Positions 33,566 to 44,370 of a stretch of 64,000 nucleotides of DNA are shown one piece after another; the stretch's first letter is position 1; each line of letters begins with the position of its first letter. A program made the translations under genes and the position numbers. The notes under the pieces are model-generated. The model was not told where the DNA came from and searched no databases. It saw only the letters and a list, made by a program, of their open reading frames with translations. Source of the DNA: Charina bottae. Taxonomy: Eukaryota; Chordata; Lepidosauria; Squamata; Charinaidae. Location: contig JALMGJ010000006.1 of assembly GCA_023362775.1 (NCBI GenBank), positions 56,379,001 through 56,443,000 on the forward strand. The letters run 5' to 3'.

Positions 33566-34089
33566 CTAGTTGTTAAATATTTTGGGGGATATGGCGGCAC
33601 CTTTCCATTGTACCTTCAGTGGGGAGTGCTGAGAAGGATAAAGTGGTAAGGCCTAGCAGAGATGCTTCCAGAAGTACTGGGGACTTAAATACAGGGCAGG
33701 CAGCTTCCACTACTGTCTGGAAACCTGAGCAGGAAGGGTTATGGAAGCTGTATCTGAGCACAATGGCCCTGCTAGCTCTGCTCCACTCCTTATCTGCTGT
33801 GATGGCATGTAGACTGATGCAGAGAAGGGGGAGGGGAATACCAAGCCATTGCAGAAAAAGGTATCTGCACATACTTTCTTTGACAACTACTTGCTTTTGA
33901 TTTTTGAACCAAAGATTGGAAAAACAGCTTAGTCTGAAATTCTGTGCACATTTAATTGAAATAAATAATTGCCTAAACAATGGGGCTGTCTTCAGAATAC
34001 ACTTGCATGGTATTATATTGGTACAGCAGTTTTCTTCTTAGCTATCTTTAATCAAATGCAAGTCCTACTAAATCCAATAAGACTTGCTA
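33566..34089. other. Intron sequence, nothing recognised
   Basis: Slightly GC-richer around 33590-33870, with frames of about 93 and 135 codons on opposite strands; neither resembles a known family. Confidence 0.45.
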
Positions 34090-34645
34090 CTCAGTAAGTA
34101 GTTGGTTATGACCTTTAAAGCCCTACATGGCATGGGTCCAGGTTACCTGAGGGACCGTCTCATCCCCATTACATTGACCCGTCCCACCCAGTCATGCAGA
34201 GAGGGCATGTTACGGACCCCATCTGTAAAAGAATTCCATCTGACGGGGTCTCGGAAGTGGGCCTTCTCTGCAGTAGCTCCTGCCCTCTGGAACATTCTTC
34301 CCCCGGAGATAAGACAGGCCCCCTCGCTCCTGGACTTCCGCAAAAAATTAAAAACCAGGTTTTGCCAACATGCCTGGAGCGGGAAGGAAAATAGTCATTC
34401 CTGGGGATGGCTAGCCCCCTAGAATGGCCTTAAAATAACCCTTTATACTCACGGACTGAGTATAGAACCATCTGCCATCTGGATTTTATCATATTTTATA
34501 TTTTTATTTTGTACTTATATTTATATTTATTGCATTTGTAATTGTGTTGCATTTTAACTGTGTTTTTTTATTGTAAACTGCCCAGAGTCCCTCCTCGGGA
34601 GGAGATGGTCAGTGATAAAAATTTGGTAAATAAAATAAATAAAGT
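34090..34645 (+). mobile_element. L2/CR1-type LINE 3' end
   Basis: The + strand encodes a LINE C-terminus: FKALHGMGPGYLRDRL, then a patch ending ALWNILPPEIRQAPSLLDFR and KKLKTRFCQHAW. This is the ALWNxLPxExRxAPSLxxFRKxLKT signature typical of L2/CR1 polyproteins. An AT-rich 3' region and CTGCCCAGAGTCCCTCCTCG plus TAAATAAAATAAATAAAG close it. The frame is nearly intact for about 100 codons, so the copy is not very old. A relative lies at 40700-41080 on the minus strand. Confidence 0.75.
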
Positions 34646-34795
34646 ACCATTGTATCTGCAGAATTTAACTCAGTATATTAAGATGTTTATTTACAGCCAA
34701 ATTACAAGGAGAAAAAAAGGATACAGGTAGAAATGAAATATATATCAAGGTATACTTAGATACAGTGCTAAGTGGTTCTTTTTTTAAACTTTCAG
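34646..34795. other. Intron end before EGF-3 exon
   Basis: AT-rich sequence between the L2/CR1-type end and the exon. The acceptor is preceded by a strong T-rich tract (TTCTTTTTTTAAACTTTCAG), so the mobile element stops about 150 bp short of the splice signals. Confidence 0.6.
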
Positions 34796-34918
34796 AGCAT
34801 GATGAATGTCTCACAAATCAACACAACTGTGACGAAAATGCATTGTGTTTCAATACTGTAGGAGGACATAACTGTATTTGCAAACCAGGTTATACTGGAA
34901 ATGGCACTGTATGCAAAG
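34796..34918 (+). CDS. NELL2: NELL2 internal exon: EGF-like module 3
   Basis: A 123-nt, phase 1-1 exon lies between ACTTTCAG and GTAAGG. It encodes EHDECLTNQHNCDENALC, then FNTVGGHNCICKPGY, then TGNGTVCK. Six cysteines have EGF spacing, with the calcium-type H-D-E-C start. An N-G-T sequon (N-glycosylation) follows the fifth cysteine, as in known NELL2. The GGHNCxCKPGYTGNGT segment is highly conserved in the family. The preceding intron is 16 kb, the largest fully visible one; the next is only 587 bp. Confidence 0.95.
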
Positions 34919-34939
34919 GTAAGGTATCACAATCAGATT

Positions 34940-35045
34940 TCAGATCCCTTTGTTTCTCTAACCTTTGCATTCCAATCACCCTTTAGTAGTACCATCTCCT
35001 TTCTTGATGCTGCATTTAGCACCTGAAATTTTCTACATACAGTAA
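34940..35045 (-). mobile_element. RTE-like endonuclease fragment in the short intron
   Basis: The minus strand reads VLNAASRKEMVLLKGDWNAK then VRETKGSEI. GDWNAKV is the RTE endonuclease Asp/Asn motif, also present in the BovB at residues 208-214. The fragment lies within the 587-bp intron between the EGF-3 and EGF-4 exons. It is the same family as the relic around 33000-33400. Confidence 0.6.
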
Positions 35046-35505
35046 TACATGCTAAACGTGCCTTTGTACCTAAAGATGAATGTAATTGCACTTCTGAATA
35101 ATTCAAAGAGTATGTACATTTGATCTGTTTAGATATATCAGCAAAATAATGATATATTATTATGTGAAAACATCCAAGATCAAAACATAACAAGTTAGAA
35201 GATGTAGAGAGTAACGAAGATGACCTTGGTGGAGCGAGGTTACCAAAGTGAAAAGGAGTGAAACATATCTTAAGTCCACAACAGATAGTATACAGAAGAA
35301 TCTCAGATAGACACCTCCCTAATTCACAGGAGTATAAGAAGGGGGAGGAGGTTCAGCACAGACTTGCAAGATTTTGTTAGAAGATTGTAATGTCTATTGG
35401 GTATGCAAATTTAATCATTTTTATTCAGGTATTTGAGAAAATATCCTTCTGTCCCACTCGGAATAGAATTGAAGATCCTCTTATGATTTTCTTTAATGGT
35501 TTCAG

Positions 35506-35601
35506 CCTTTTGCAAGGATGGTTGTAGAAATGGTGGAGCTTGCATCACCTCCAATGTCTGTGCCTGTCCGCAGGGATTTACAGGCTCAAGCTGTGAAACT
35601 G
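35506..35601 (+). CDS. NELL2: NELL2 internal exon: EGF-like module 4
   Basis: A 96-nt, phase 1-1 exon lies between ATGGTTTCAG and GTAGGA. It encodes AFCKDGCRNGGACITSNVC, then ACPQGFTGSSCET. This is the short, non-calcium-binding EGF-like module of NELL2, with six cysteines and the CxxGxxCE-like ending. It is the last exon visible. The next exon would start D-I-D-E-C and was not found in the remaining 28 kb. Confidence 0.95.
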
Positions 35602-37084
35602 GTAGGAGACCCTTTACTATATTTACCAAACACATAACTGAATTTCTGTGTATGAAATAATATATCTTCTTAAACACCATGATTTCTGTTAAGAAGAATT
35701 GCCAGGACCCATTTGCACCCCAAGTTTAACTCTGTGAAAATTTGGCAACAAAATGGTTAATTTTCAGCAACATTTTTTCTCAAAATGGTATGAATGAGAG
35801 GGGGAGCAGACTCCTCCTTTTTCCATCCTTAACCCTGCCCCATCATCATCCTAAAATTACGCTGCTGAAATTTGGTCATTTTGCTACCAAATTTCAGCAA
35901 CATTTAGCGTAGAGGTAGAAAATCAGCAGTTTGCTTCTCAAAGTTCCCCATTCCCTTTCCCACCCTTAAAAAATCACTAAACCAGAATATTAGCAAATTT
36001 TAAAAAAATGTTCCTCTGATGTCACTACTTTTCCAGTGACATAATCTGCAATACTCACCCCACCCCTACCCCGCTGGTCAGGGAGTAAGTTGTTGCCTCC
36101 AATTCACAAACGGAAGCAGAAATAGCCATGTGTCTACCACCAGTTAACTCTACATTATCAAATTAATTTTGTCTGGTAAAGGTGAACATTGTATATGCTG
36201 AAGGTTTTTTTAAGTGTGGAATCATGGTAATCTTTATTTTTGTTGTTTGTGTGCATGTGAATATTTTTTAAATATGTGATACATTTTAAATTGCTATCAA
36301 TCCAAAATCTAGGGTGGATTTAGAGAGAAATGGAGTTATTTAAATTTTTTCTTTATTTCAAGTTAGTTAAATTAACTATGTCTCATTCTCATATGATCGA
36401 TCAATCTACAGTATATGTCTATACATGAAGTGAAATATTTCCCATCTTATCTAAATATACTGTATATTAAGTGTGCATATGATAGCAATATCTCTCACAG
36501 ATTTATGGTCACTATCCAGTCAAACCATTTCTTTATGGCATAATACATGCAGCTTAAATGCATTATAAATGAAATTGCTGTTAAGCATAAACTGTCATTA
36601 GGGAAAGAGTCTATTCTGATTACAGTCTTTTTTCCCCCCACAAAAGATGTTGCTGTTTTTAAACATTGCTTGGTCATTTGTTTTTCCATACTGGAAAAAT
36701 TAGACTTTTCCTTTAAAAATGTATAGATTAGCATAGTCCATTTAATCATGTTTAACTCTTTTACTTCATTTTTTTCTTTACTGTTGTAAGAAATCTGGGA
36801 ACACATATACATGGATAGAAAGTACTTGTACAGTATAAGAATACCTGATTAGCTATGGAAGTGATACTATAAATTTATCTCCAGTACTGTGTGAGATATA
36901 TTATAAGGAAATAAACCTGCCCACATACTCTTGCACACCATTATTATTTTCAGGAATTAATATGCTTTCTTCCTTGTTCTACAAAATTCTTTGGGTGGAG
37001 GTATTTTCCCTTGACTATTCTTTTATTTACACCTAATGGATATTGTGTGTGAAAAGATAAGAAATTCTAAGCTATATACAAGAA
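35602..37084. other. Intron sequence, nothing recognised
   Basis: AT-rich intron. Two related stretches containing TTTGGCAACAAAATGG (35742) and TTTGCTACCAAATTTCAGCA (about 35878) suggest a local imperfect repeat. No element is named. Confidence 0.45.
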
Positions 37085-37300
37085 ATAGAGCCAGTTTGGT
37101 CTGCTGGTTAAAGCTCCAGGCTAGAAACCAGGAGACTGCGAGTTCTAGTCCTGCTTTAGGCATGAAAGCCGGCTGGGTGACTTTAGGCCAGTCACTCTCT
37201 CTCAGCCCACGATGTCAGGCTCAGGTCACAAGCCGGCTGGTTAATTCCTGTTGCAACCAATGGATCAACATTTGGTTGATTCCAAAAAAAAAAGCAGACC
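37085..37300 (+). mobile_element. tRNA-derived SINE with head preserved
   Basis: The head GAGCCAGTTTGGTCTGCTGG then TTAAAGC contains an A box (TGGTCTGCTGGTTAAAGC), and GCGAGTTCTAGTCCTG is a B box; these form the internal RNA polymerase III promoter. The body CTGGGTGACTTTAGGCCAG matches the copies at 6340 and 48500. After TCTCAGCCCA the 3' part differs from those copies (AAGCCGGCTGGTTAATTCCT) and ends in an A-run, so it is a different subfamily. Confidence 0.75.
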
Positions 37301-38381
37301 CTGCACTTGTGGGGAAAATGCTAGGAAGGGAAATTTTAAAAAAAATAACAAAAGAAATAAGATGGATGTTGCAATATTATTGGGCTCTGCAAGAAGGAGA
37401 GTGAAATCTGGATTTAAAGTAAAAGTCTTTATTAATTCATACGTCTTGGATTCTATAATAAGTTACTATCCCTTGCAGTATTTCAGGAGTTCTCTCTGAG
37501 GCCAGTTCATATTGACAGTTTTCCAAATTATTCACTCTAATTCTGTGGGGCAGGATTAGTAGTATTTGTGGTTACTTGTGTGGTGAACAGTAAGCTTGGG
37601 CTGCTACATGGATATTGAACCCTTTTTCTTTTTTACTCTTGAATATAGGATTAGCACTAGACCTTACTGGGCTCTTGACATAAAGCTCTTATTAATACTT
37701 GTCAGCAATGAATACTTTCTCTATCAGTATAGCTTCTTATTCCTAACACTACTTGTCCTTTCCATTCAGAATATGCTTCAGGATGAAAGAAACTAAACAC
37801 TTCCAGTGGAAGAAACTACACCACTTTCTTTATTCTCTAATGAATCTGTAGGTCAAAACATCTAATACCACATTGAAAGGTTTAGGAAGCTAAGTTACTG
37901 TTCCTTTTTTGCCTGACAGTAGTGTTAAAATCTCACGTCCAAAAATATTTTGTCCTCTGCAGACATAATTGATTGGTACAATATCCTTGTTGTTATTATG
38001 GCATGGGTACATATATTTGCAGAGGTAACTGTAAACCATAGATTACCCTAACCCATTTGGTGGGAAAAAGCAGCCAAAACAAGGGGATGTAATCAATTAA
38101 TGCACGAAACTCCCTGGAGGGCAACAACTTTTTGGCAGGCAAAAAAGGAACAAGAGCACGAAATATTGTCTTGTTGCAACATAAAACCAATCACCAAGAG
38201 GAAACGTCTGACACCAGTAGACTGTACATTAACTCATTAAATGAAATAATGATGCCTTTCACAAATTTTGCATGTTTAGAAGATTAAAATTCAGCTGACA
38301 CGGGTAACTCATCTAAGTAATTACTTACACCTATCTTCACTTACATGTCACTTTCTGTGGAAGTTAAATAGTTAGCACTGT
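37301..38381. other. Intron sequence, nothing recognised
   Basis: AT-rich, no supported feature. Confidence 0.5.
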
Positions 38382-38891
38382 ATGGTCAACCTAAGACATT
38401 TTGTCTCTGAAATAGATCCGCAAACAATGCCTGGACACTCTTTAATCCCACTCACCTGCTGTTTCACAGAGATGACAAATAAGAATAAATTGGCCTTGTC
38501 CAATTTTGCACTCGGAAGCAAAAGGTCAACTTACTTAAACTTTAACTGGCTTAACAAAAGCTTCTGTACCTCACTAATCAGTTCCAGATCCATTCCGCTT
38601 GTTCATTTCTATGCTATGCAGTCCTATGGTTGCTTACTTTATCATAACCCAGAGGGACTTCCTGCTTTGGGCCTCTATTTGGGATTGTACCCTAGGCTGC
38701 ATATCGATCCCACTTACCTAACAGAAGCTCTATTCAACTACAGTATATTTAACTTCCTCTTGGTTCGGTATGGCCAGGGTCACAGAATTAGAAAATCTTG
38801 TATCCTTCTCCCTATTCTTTATCCTTATCCTTATAATCCTACTTTACAGGATAATATAGATGTTTTAAGCATCGGGAAATACAGTAATTAA
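38382..38891 (+). other. Unassigned 169-codon open frame
   Basis: This is an open frame in intronic DNA that is not obviously GC-biased. The predicted peptide is rich in Leu, Tyr and Ser, has no signal peptide, no Cys or Gly periodicity and no catalytic motif I know. No splice-site pair in frame with NELL2 was found. It could be a chance frame, a decayed retroelement segment or, least likely, a real small gene. It is listed only because it is the longest frame here that I cannot assign. Confidence 0.15.
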
Positions 38892-38975
38892 CTATGATTT
38901 CTATACTAACATATGTCCAACCCTGTACTCAACATTCATTGTGCAATCTTATATATGTTTACTCAAGCATGTAAA

Positions 38976-39010
<35 letters not shown>
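38976..39010. repeat. (CA)n microsatellite
   Basis: About 16 CA units, followed by TGTATATATAATATT. Confidence 0.9.
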
Positions 39011-39011
<1 letters not shown>

Positions 39012-39059
39012 TATATATAATATTGCAATCAGTATGCTTGATACATAGATCTTCAGAAA

Positions 39060-39215
39060 ATTTAATTATTTATTTTATTTATTTTCTATCCCACCTTTAT
39101 TATTTTTATAAATAACTCAAGGCGGCGAACATACCCAACACTCCTTCCTCCTCCTATTTTCCCCACAACAACAACCCTGTGAGGTGAGTGGGGCTGAGAG
39201 AGAGTGACGCTTAAA
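39060..39215 (-). mobile_element. tRNA-derived SINE, 3' part
   Basis: On the minus strand the CTCACAGGGTTGTTGTTGTG block and the GAGTTATTTATAAAAATAAT tail match the 48500 copy. The head is missing and AT-rich tail repeats lie at the low-coordinate side. Confidence 0.7.
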
Positions 39216-40127
39216 ATCATGACAAGAATCTTTTGTCTGTAGCTTTCCATGATTGCAATGCCATTTTTACTTCACAGAATTGTATGTACTTGTCGAGTAG
39301 GTATAGATTATGTAGCATCTGTCTTTAAATGATGCCAAATCTATAATGTCTCATTTTATTCTGGGAAATACCTAACCTTCATATAAGAAACTGAGGAAGA
39401 TCCTCATGTAAGGACACTGTACTATGGCAGAAAAATGAATTATAAAGTGTGCTCTACACCAGTCATAAAAAGAGTGCACTGAGCTTTCTATCCTGCTTAT
39501 AGCAAAATAGCTACACAGTGTTATTCATTTCTTCAGTTTTGGTTAACCGGTTGACCTTCATAAATTATAATAGTCTTGCGTAAACCTTTACCAGCTGACA
39601 AATGTTTTCCTTACGTTCTTTTCCTTAAAATGAATATTAATAACCAGATTGCTCTTTACAAAAATAAATACAATAAACAGTGACAATAGCTACTCCACCT
39701 ACTATGTCTCTGGCAAACCACTTAATAGGTTTGTTGACTGATAAGGGAGAAACAGGTTGTTTTCAACACTTCTCAACATTTATTGCAAATTCTACTATGC
39801 TAGCGCATAGGACCTTTTACATTCTCACGGTATCTTAGCTTATTTCCATTAATCAATCTTTTTCCCACTTCTAATCATTATTCAGGATGAATGCATGTCC
39901 CTTTTTAGACATCTGAGAGGAAACAGGTTACCATCAAAGTTTGTGCTTTTCACTATGTATCAGGATTAAATAAATTAGACGGGGGTCAATTTGAGAAGCT
40001 CCTTTATACCATAAGAAAATGCACTCTAGTGCACTTTTTAAAAAGTAACTTAAAATGTTTTACAAAAGAGACACAGAATTTTCCTGTCAGCTTAATCACA
40101 CTGATCAGAAAGCACAATGAATGAATA
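39216..40127. other. Intron sequence, nothing recognised
   Basis: AT-rich, no supported feature. Confidence 0.5.
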
Positions 40128-40463
40128 ATGTAGAGCAGAGCTTTCCAAACTGTGTGTCGGGATACGTTAGTGTGTCAGCTGCAGGGTCTGGGTGTGTCGG
40201 GGCTGCTGCTGCCTCCGAGTTCTGCCAGGATTCCACGCAGGTCCTAGTGCCTGCCTTGTGCCCTTCTGCCTCCAAACCTGCTGTGATTCCGCACAGGTCC
40301 TAGTGCCTGCCTTGTGCCCTGCTGTAAGAGTGTGTCGCGAAATGATGCCCTGCTGTAAGAGTGTGTCGCGAAATGATGCCCTGCTGTAAGAGTGTGTCGC
40401 GAAAGATGCATGTCTAAAAAGTGTGTCACCAACATGAAAAGTTTGGAAAGCTCTGATGTAGAG
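40128..40463. mobile_element. hAT miniature element, subfamily 1, exact 8-bp duplication
   Basis: The perfect 8-bp direct repeat ATGTAGAG (40128-40135 and 40456-40463) flanks 320 bp. The ends are CAGAGCTTTCCAAACTG and GTTTGGAAAGCTCTG. The interior matches the 9930 element in the opposite orientation (CCAGGATTCCACGCAGGTCC). It contains a tandem expansion of a 31-bp unit (ATGATGCCCTGCTGTAAGAG...) in about three copies at 40318-40402. No transposase is present. Confidence 0.88.
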
Positions 40464-40699
40464 GATAAAAAAATATAAACCAAATAAAAGTTCCACTTCC
40501 CTCTTTCTCTTCCTCCCTGCCCTCCTCATTTTTTTTCATTGCCAGAACTTTTCTACTTCTGTAAATTCTAGTTTTCTCCCATGCCTATTTGCAACCTTCT
40601 CTTTTCTGATTTTCCATGCTGTGTTTTTCCATCATATCCATTTCACAAAATGGATATAATAGCCCAAATTATTCACCATTTAAAAACCTATAATAATAA
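40464..40699. other. Intron sequence, nothing recognised
   Basis: Pyrimidine-rich patch at 40490-40540; otherwise AT-rich. Confidence 0.5.
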
Positions 40700-41085
40700 A
40701 ATTACAATCCAATCAATATAATAAATAGATAAAAATCCAAGGGATGGTAAAATCTCGTATAAAAGGGGGGACACTATGGTGCCAGCCACCCCCAGGAGGA
40801 ACTATTACCTCCCCCGCTCCAGGCAAGGCGGCAGAACCAGGTCTTTAGAATCTTCTGGAAGGCTGGGAGCAAGGGAGCCAGCCTCATCTCCAGGGACAAG
40901 ATATTCCACAAGGCGGGTGCTATCGCAGAGAAGGCTCACCTCCTGGACCCCGCTAGATGAAATTCTCTTGTTGATGGGGTCCAAAGCATGCCCTCTCTTC
41001 ATGACTGAGTGGGGCGGGTCGATGTTATCGCGATAAGACGGTCCCTCAGGTAACCTGGCCCCATGCCATGTAGGGCTAGTTTCCC
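40700..41085 (-). mobile_element. L2/CR1-type LINE 3' end, minus strand
   Basis: On the minus strand CCCTACATGGCATGGGGCCA, then GGTTACCTGAGGGACCGTCT and a segment corresponding to the ALWN...FRKxLKT C-terminus align with the + strand copy at 34090. Relative to that copy, CTTGTGGAATATCTTGTCCC and CCAGAAGATTCTAAAGACCT show moderate divergence. It is 5'-truncated. Confidence 0.68.
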
Positions 41086-41271
41086 CATCTTGTTAACCTA
41101 AGCACTGCCATCTCCAGCTGAAACCAGTCCTGGTGATTTCTGCCCTCCTCCATAAATGTGTACACGCCATACACTTCTGTATATATGTGTATGTGTTTGT
41201 GTGTCAAAAGCCAAAAAGAACAAGGCTAGGACCAACAAAATAATGTTATAATAATTTACGTAATAATTATT

Positions 41272-41650
41272 GTGGAGTCCTTGGTGTACTCTGAGCTTGG
41301 TTGTTTGCTTGCAGTCGTTTCATTACCCGACTAGGTAACATCATCAGTGTTACTGAGTGTGGGGATTGCTCCCTGTTTATATACAGTATCTTGCCCTGCC
41401 AGTTTTGGTGGGGTTGTGGTTTTCTCCTTGGTAGTTCCTTGATTGGGGTATTGTTTTCTGCTTGCACTAAAACAATGGCAGGGCAAGCTACTGTATATAA
41501 ACAGGGAGCAAACCTCACACTCGCTTGCACTGATGATGTTACCTAGTCGGGTAATGAAACGTCTGCAAGCAAACAGCCAAGTTCAGAGAGCACCAAGAAC
41601 TCCACAGTTCAACCCTGAGCTAAATATATTCTCTTCTATTGGTAATTGAA
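41272..41650 (+). mobile_element. Penelope-like family B element with inverted terminal repeats
   Basis: Left arm about 41272-41402 and right arm about 41473-41606 are near-perfect reverse complements, separated by about 70 bp. The right arm reads CACTGATGATGTTACCTAGT, CGGGTAATGAAACGTCTGCA and ends GAACTCCACAGTTCAACCCT plus a TATTCTCTTC tail. Arm architecture, the CTGATGA...GAAACG core and the absence of coding sequence mirror the family A copies, but the sequence is different. I assign it to Penelope-like elements by this analogy. No target duplication is clear. Confidence 0.62.
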
Positions 41651-41759
41651 TCAAAAGAAGAGATAAGACATGGAAAGAAGAGACTCTGCTTAGGCAGGAC
41701 AGAAAGGTTTAAACTCAGTAGGCAAACAACATTCCCAAGCATCAGCTACTCTTTAGATA

Positions 41760-42062
41760 TTCTCTGCCTTCTCTGTTGTGGTGGCCACCCTATGCAGCTA
41801 CTTAGCCCCTGAAATCTGGGTGGCCCCTCTCCTGTTGGCTTTTGAAAGACACTGAAGACCTGGCAGTTCTCATGGACATTGGGCCAGGGCACTGAGTGAG
41901 CTCAACTCTGAAATATGCTTTTAAGAGGTGTCTTATGGAGTTGAGTGATTGCCCTCGACTGCTAGTTTCTTTTGAGGTTGGATATTTTTACCTGACTTTA
42001 AATGTGTTGTAAGCCACCCAGAGTTGTTTTGAATTTCTTGGCCAAATAGACAAATAAATAAT
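41760..42062 (+). mobile_element. L2/CR1-type LINE 3' end
   Basis: The end TGTTGTAAGCCACCCAGAGTT then CAAATAGACAAATAAATAAT is a typical L2/CR1 3' terminus. A degraded C-terminal coding patch (PLLLAFERH) lies upstream near 41820-41850. Confidence 0.5.
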
Positions 42063-43868
42063 CATGTCTTGCAACATATGACTGCAGCTATTTGCCTCTT
42101 CTGCTCATTTCTTTCTTTTTCACAGATTTTTCTATTCTTATCATTCCATGAAAGAGACCCTCCCATTCACAGGTAATTATACACCAGTGGGGGACTCTCT
42201 CTGCCCCTATAAATAAGTATTCCTACTCTGAAAATCACAACTGGTATTAATGAGCTTTGGAAAGGTATTTCTTTCACGTTTAGAAGGGCAATGCTATGCC
42301 TGAATAAAAAAAATTCAACTTGCATTGAGAGCATAATAGCCCAAAGGCTGCCCAGTGCCTTAGACCCTCCCCTTATCCCTTCCTACCACCCCCGCATCTA
42401 ATTTAATGCCCCAAATTATCTGGAACAGTAAAGACTGCTCCTCTGCAAAGATAGGAAGAGGGAGAGGAGGTTCTTGGTTACGTCTCGTGGCAGTCTTTTC
42501 TGTGCATCGGTGCTACATTTGGGTTGACTAGTTTGAGCCCTTAGTTCTTAAATATACAATGTGGCATAAATAAAACATGAATTTAGCAGCAGCTCAGCAA
42601 TATATTATAATATAATTTCATTCCACATAGGAAGAGAATAAAGAATGACCTCATAACTCACTCCAAGCACTTTCACTTATAAATTATAGTCCATTATATA
42701 ATTAAAGGAAATACAATGAATAATGACATTAGCATTCTTACACATCCCTCTTTCATTGCCTCCCTTTGCCCATTTTAAGAGAAGCAGCAGTTCTCATATT
42801 TAGAATAAAGTATGCCCAAGCATAACTGGGTTGTTTTTTTTAGCACAAAAACATACATTCCCAAACCGAGTGTCCTGAGATAGTTGGTATTACATGTCCC
42901 TCCTAGTTTGTGTTGGATGTTCGCTTGCAAAATAGTCTCTAAATTAGAAATCTCAGCTTGCAAACATCATGATCATGTTTGGAGTAAAGCTGGGCTTTGG
43001 TTGTACTTTTGGTATACTGGCCAAAATGGTGTGTGTGTGTGTGTGTGTATTCTGTTGGAAACTAAGATAAAAGGGATGATCTGATCTTGTGGAGTGAAAT
43101 TTATGCAGGACAAATCAGTACCCCAAAGTGGTTTGGTCTTATAGAGATAATGAATGAAAATTAAATTGCAGAATAAATATATGAAGGAAGAGTGAATGGG
43201 TCAAGAGGAAGAGAAAGACTGAGAGAATGATAGTTGATGGAGTTAATGAGTTCCCCAAAAAGAGAAAGGTGAGAACATTAAAGGACAAAAGGCAATATTG
43301 AAGTGATATATGGACATGATGGAAGCAAAAATGCTTTGCAAGAGAAAAAATATATGGAGAGATGTAGTAAATTGTGTTGGTGTACATTAGATTTATTTAT
43401 GTCTTTTTTTTTCTACGTATCTCATGCTTTAATTGCTTTGGCTTACTATTTGTTGTGCTTTTCTGCACTTTACATGATGCTTTTTATTCCAAAAGGGAAA
43501 TGTATGATATGGGTACATCAGATGTTCTAAATGTGTAATTTTCATGGTTAAGCATAGCACACACACACACACACACACACAAAGGAAAAATAAAACCCAA
43601 CAAACTCAAAAGTGTTATCCATAAAGAGTTTAATTTCATTCCTATAAGTCAGTCTTAAATCGTGATTTAGAGAGGCTTGGGTATGAATATTTTGTTTCAG
43701 GAATGTAAACTGTTGCAGATTAGAGACAAGAGCAAAATCATTCAATGCAACTATGAGTCAATATGCAGATGGGGTGGTAGATTTAATTTTGTTTGATAGG
43801 TTGTACTTTATCATTTTTAACCACACAATTAGATTAAGTCCTTCCTGTTTTTAATCTTAATATTTGAC
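42063..43868. other. Intron sequence with two dinucleotide microsatellites
   Basis: (GT)n at about 43029-43048 and (AC)n at about 43558-43582. Otherwise AT-rich and unassigned. Confidence 0.55.
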
Positions 43869-43962
43869 CTTCCTTCCTTCCTTCCTTCCTTCCTTCCTTC
43901 CTTCCTTCCTTCCTTCCTTCCTTCCTTCCTTCCTTCCTTCCTTCCTTCCTTCCTTCCTTCCT
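43869..43962. repeat. (TTCC)n microsatellite
   Basis: About 94 bp of perfect CCTT tetranucleotide repeat, a strongly strand-asymmetric polypyrimidine tract. Confidence 0.95.
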
Positions 43963-44312
43963 GGAAGGCACTTTAATTGTCTTTACAGGAAAGCAGGAAA
44001 TAAATTCTCAGCTAAACTATGAGCACACTTAATTGAAACTCACTTGAAGGCAATGTAACCTACGTTGAAGTCAATGAAGCCTGTAATTGTAGTAGACTTG
44101 CTTTCTATATTCAAATGCTGCTGAAGATATATTGGGGAAAAAATCTTTAGAGTACTAGTTCCAGTGTTGATACCAATTAACTTAAAGAATTTAATTAACT
44201 CTTTGTTCTGATCAGTCTAGTAAGTCTATACTTTGCAGGAAGGTAGATTTAAAATTCACATTTTTATTATCAACCGCTGAGAGACTTCAATTGTTGGCAG
44301 TAAATGAAGATA

Positions 44313-44318
44313 GATGAT

Positions 44319-44368
<50 letters not shown>

Positions 44369-44370
44369 GA
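44313..44370. repeat. (GATA)n microsatellite
   Basis: About 13 perfect TAGA units. GATA repeats are frequent in squamate genomes. Confidence 0.92.
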
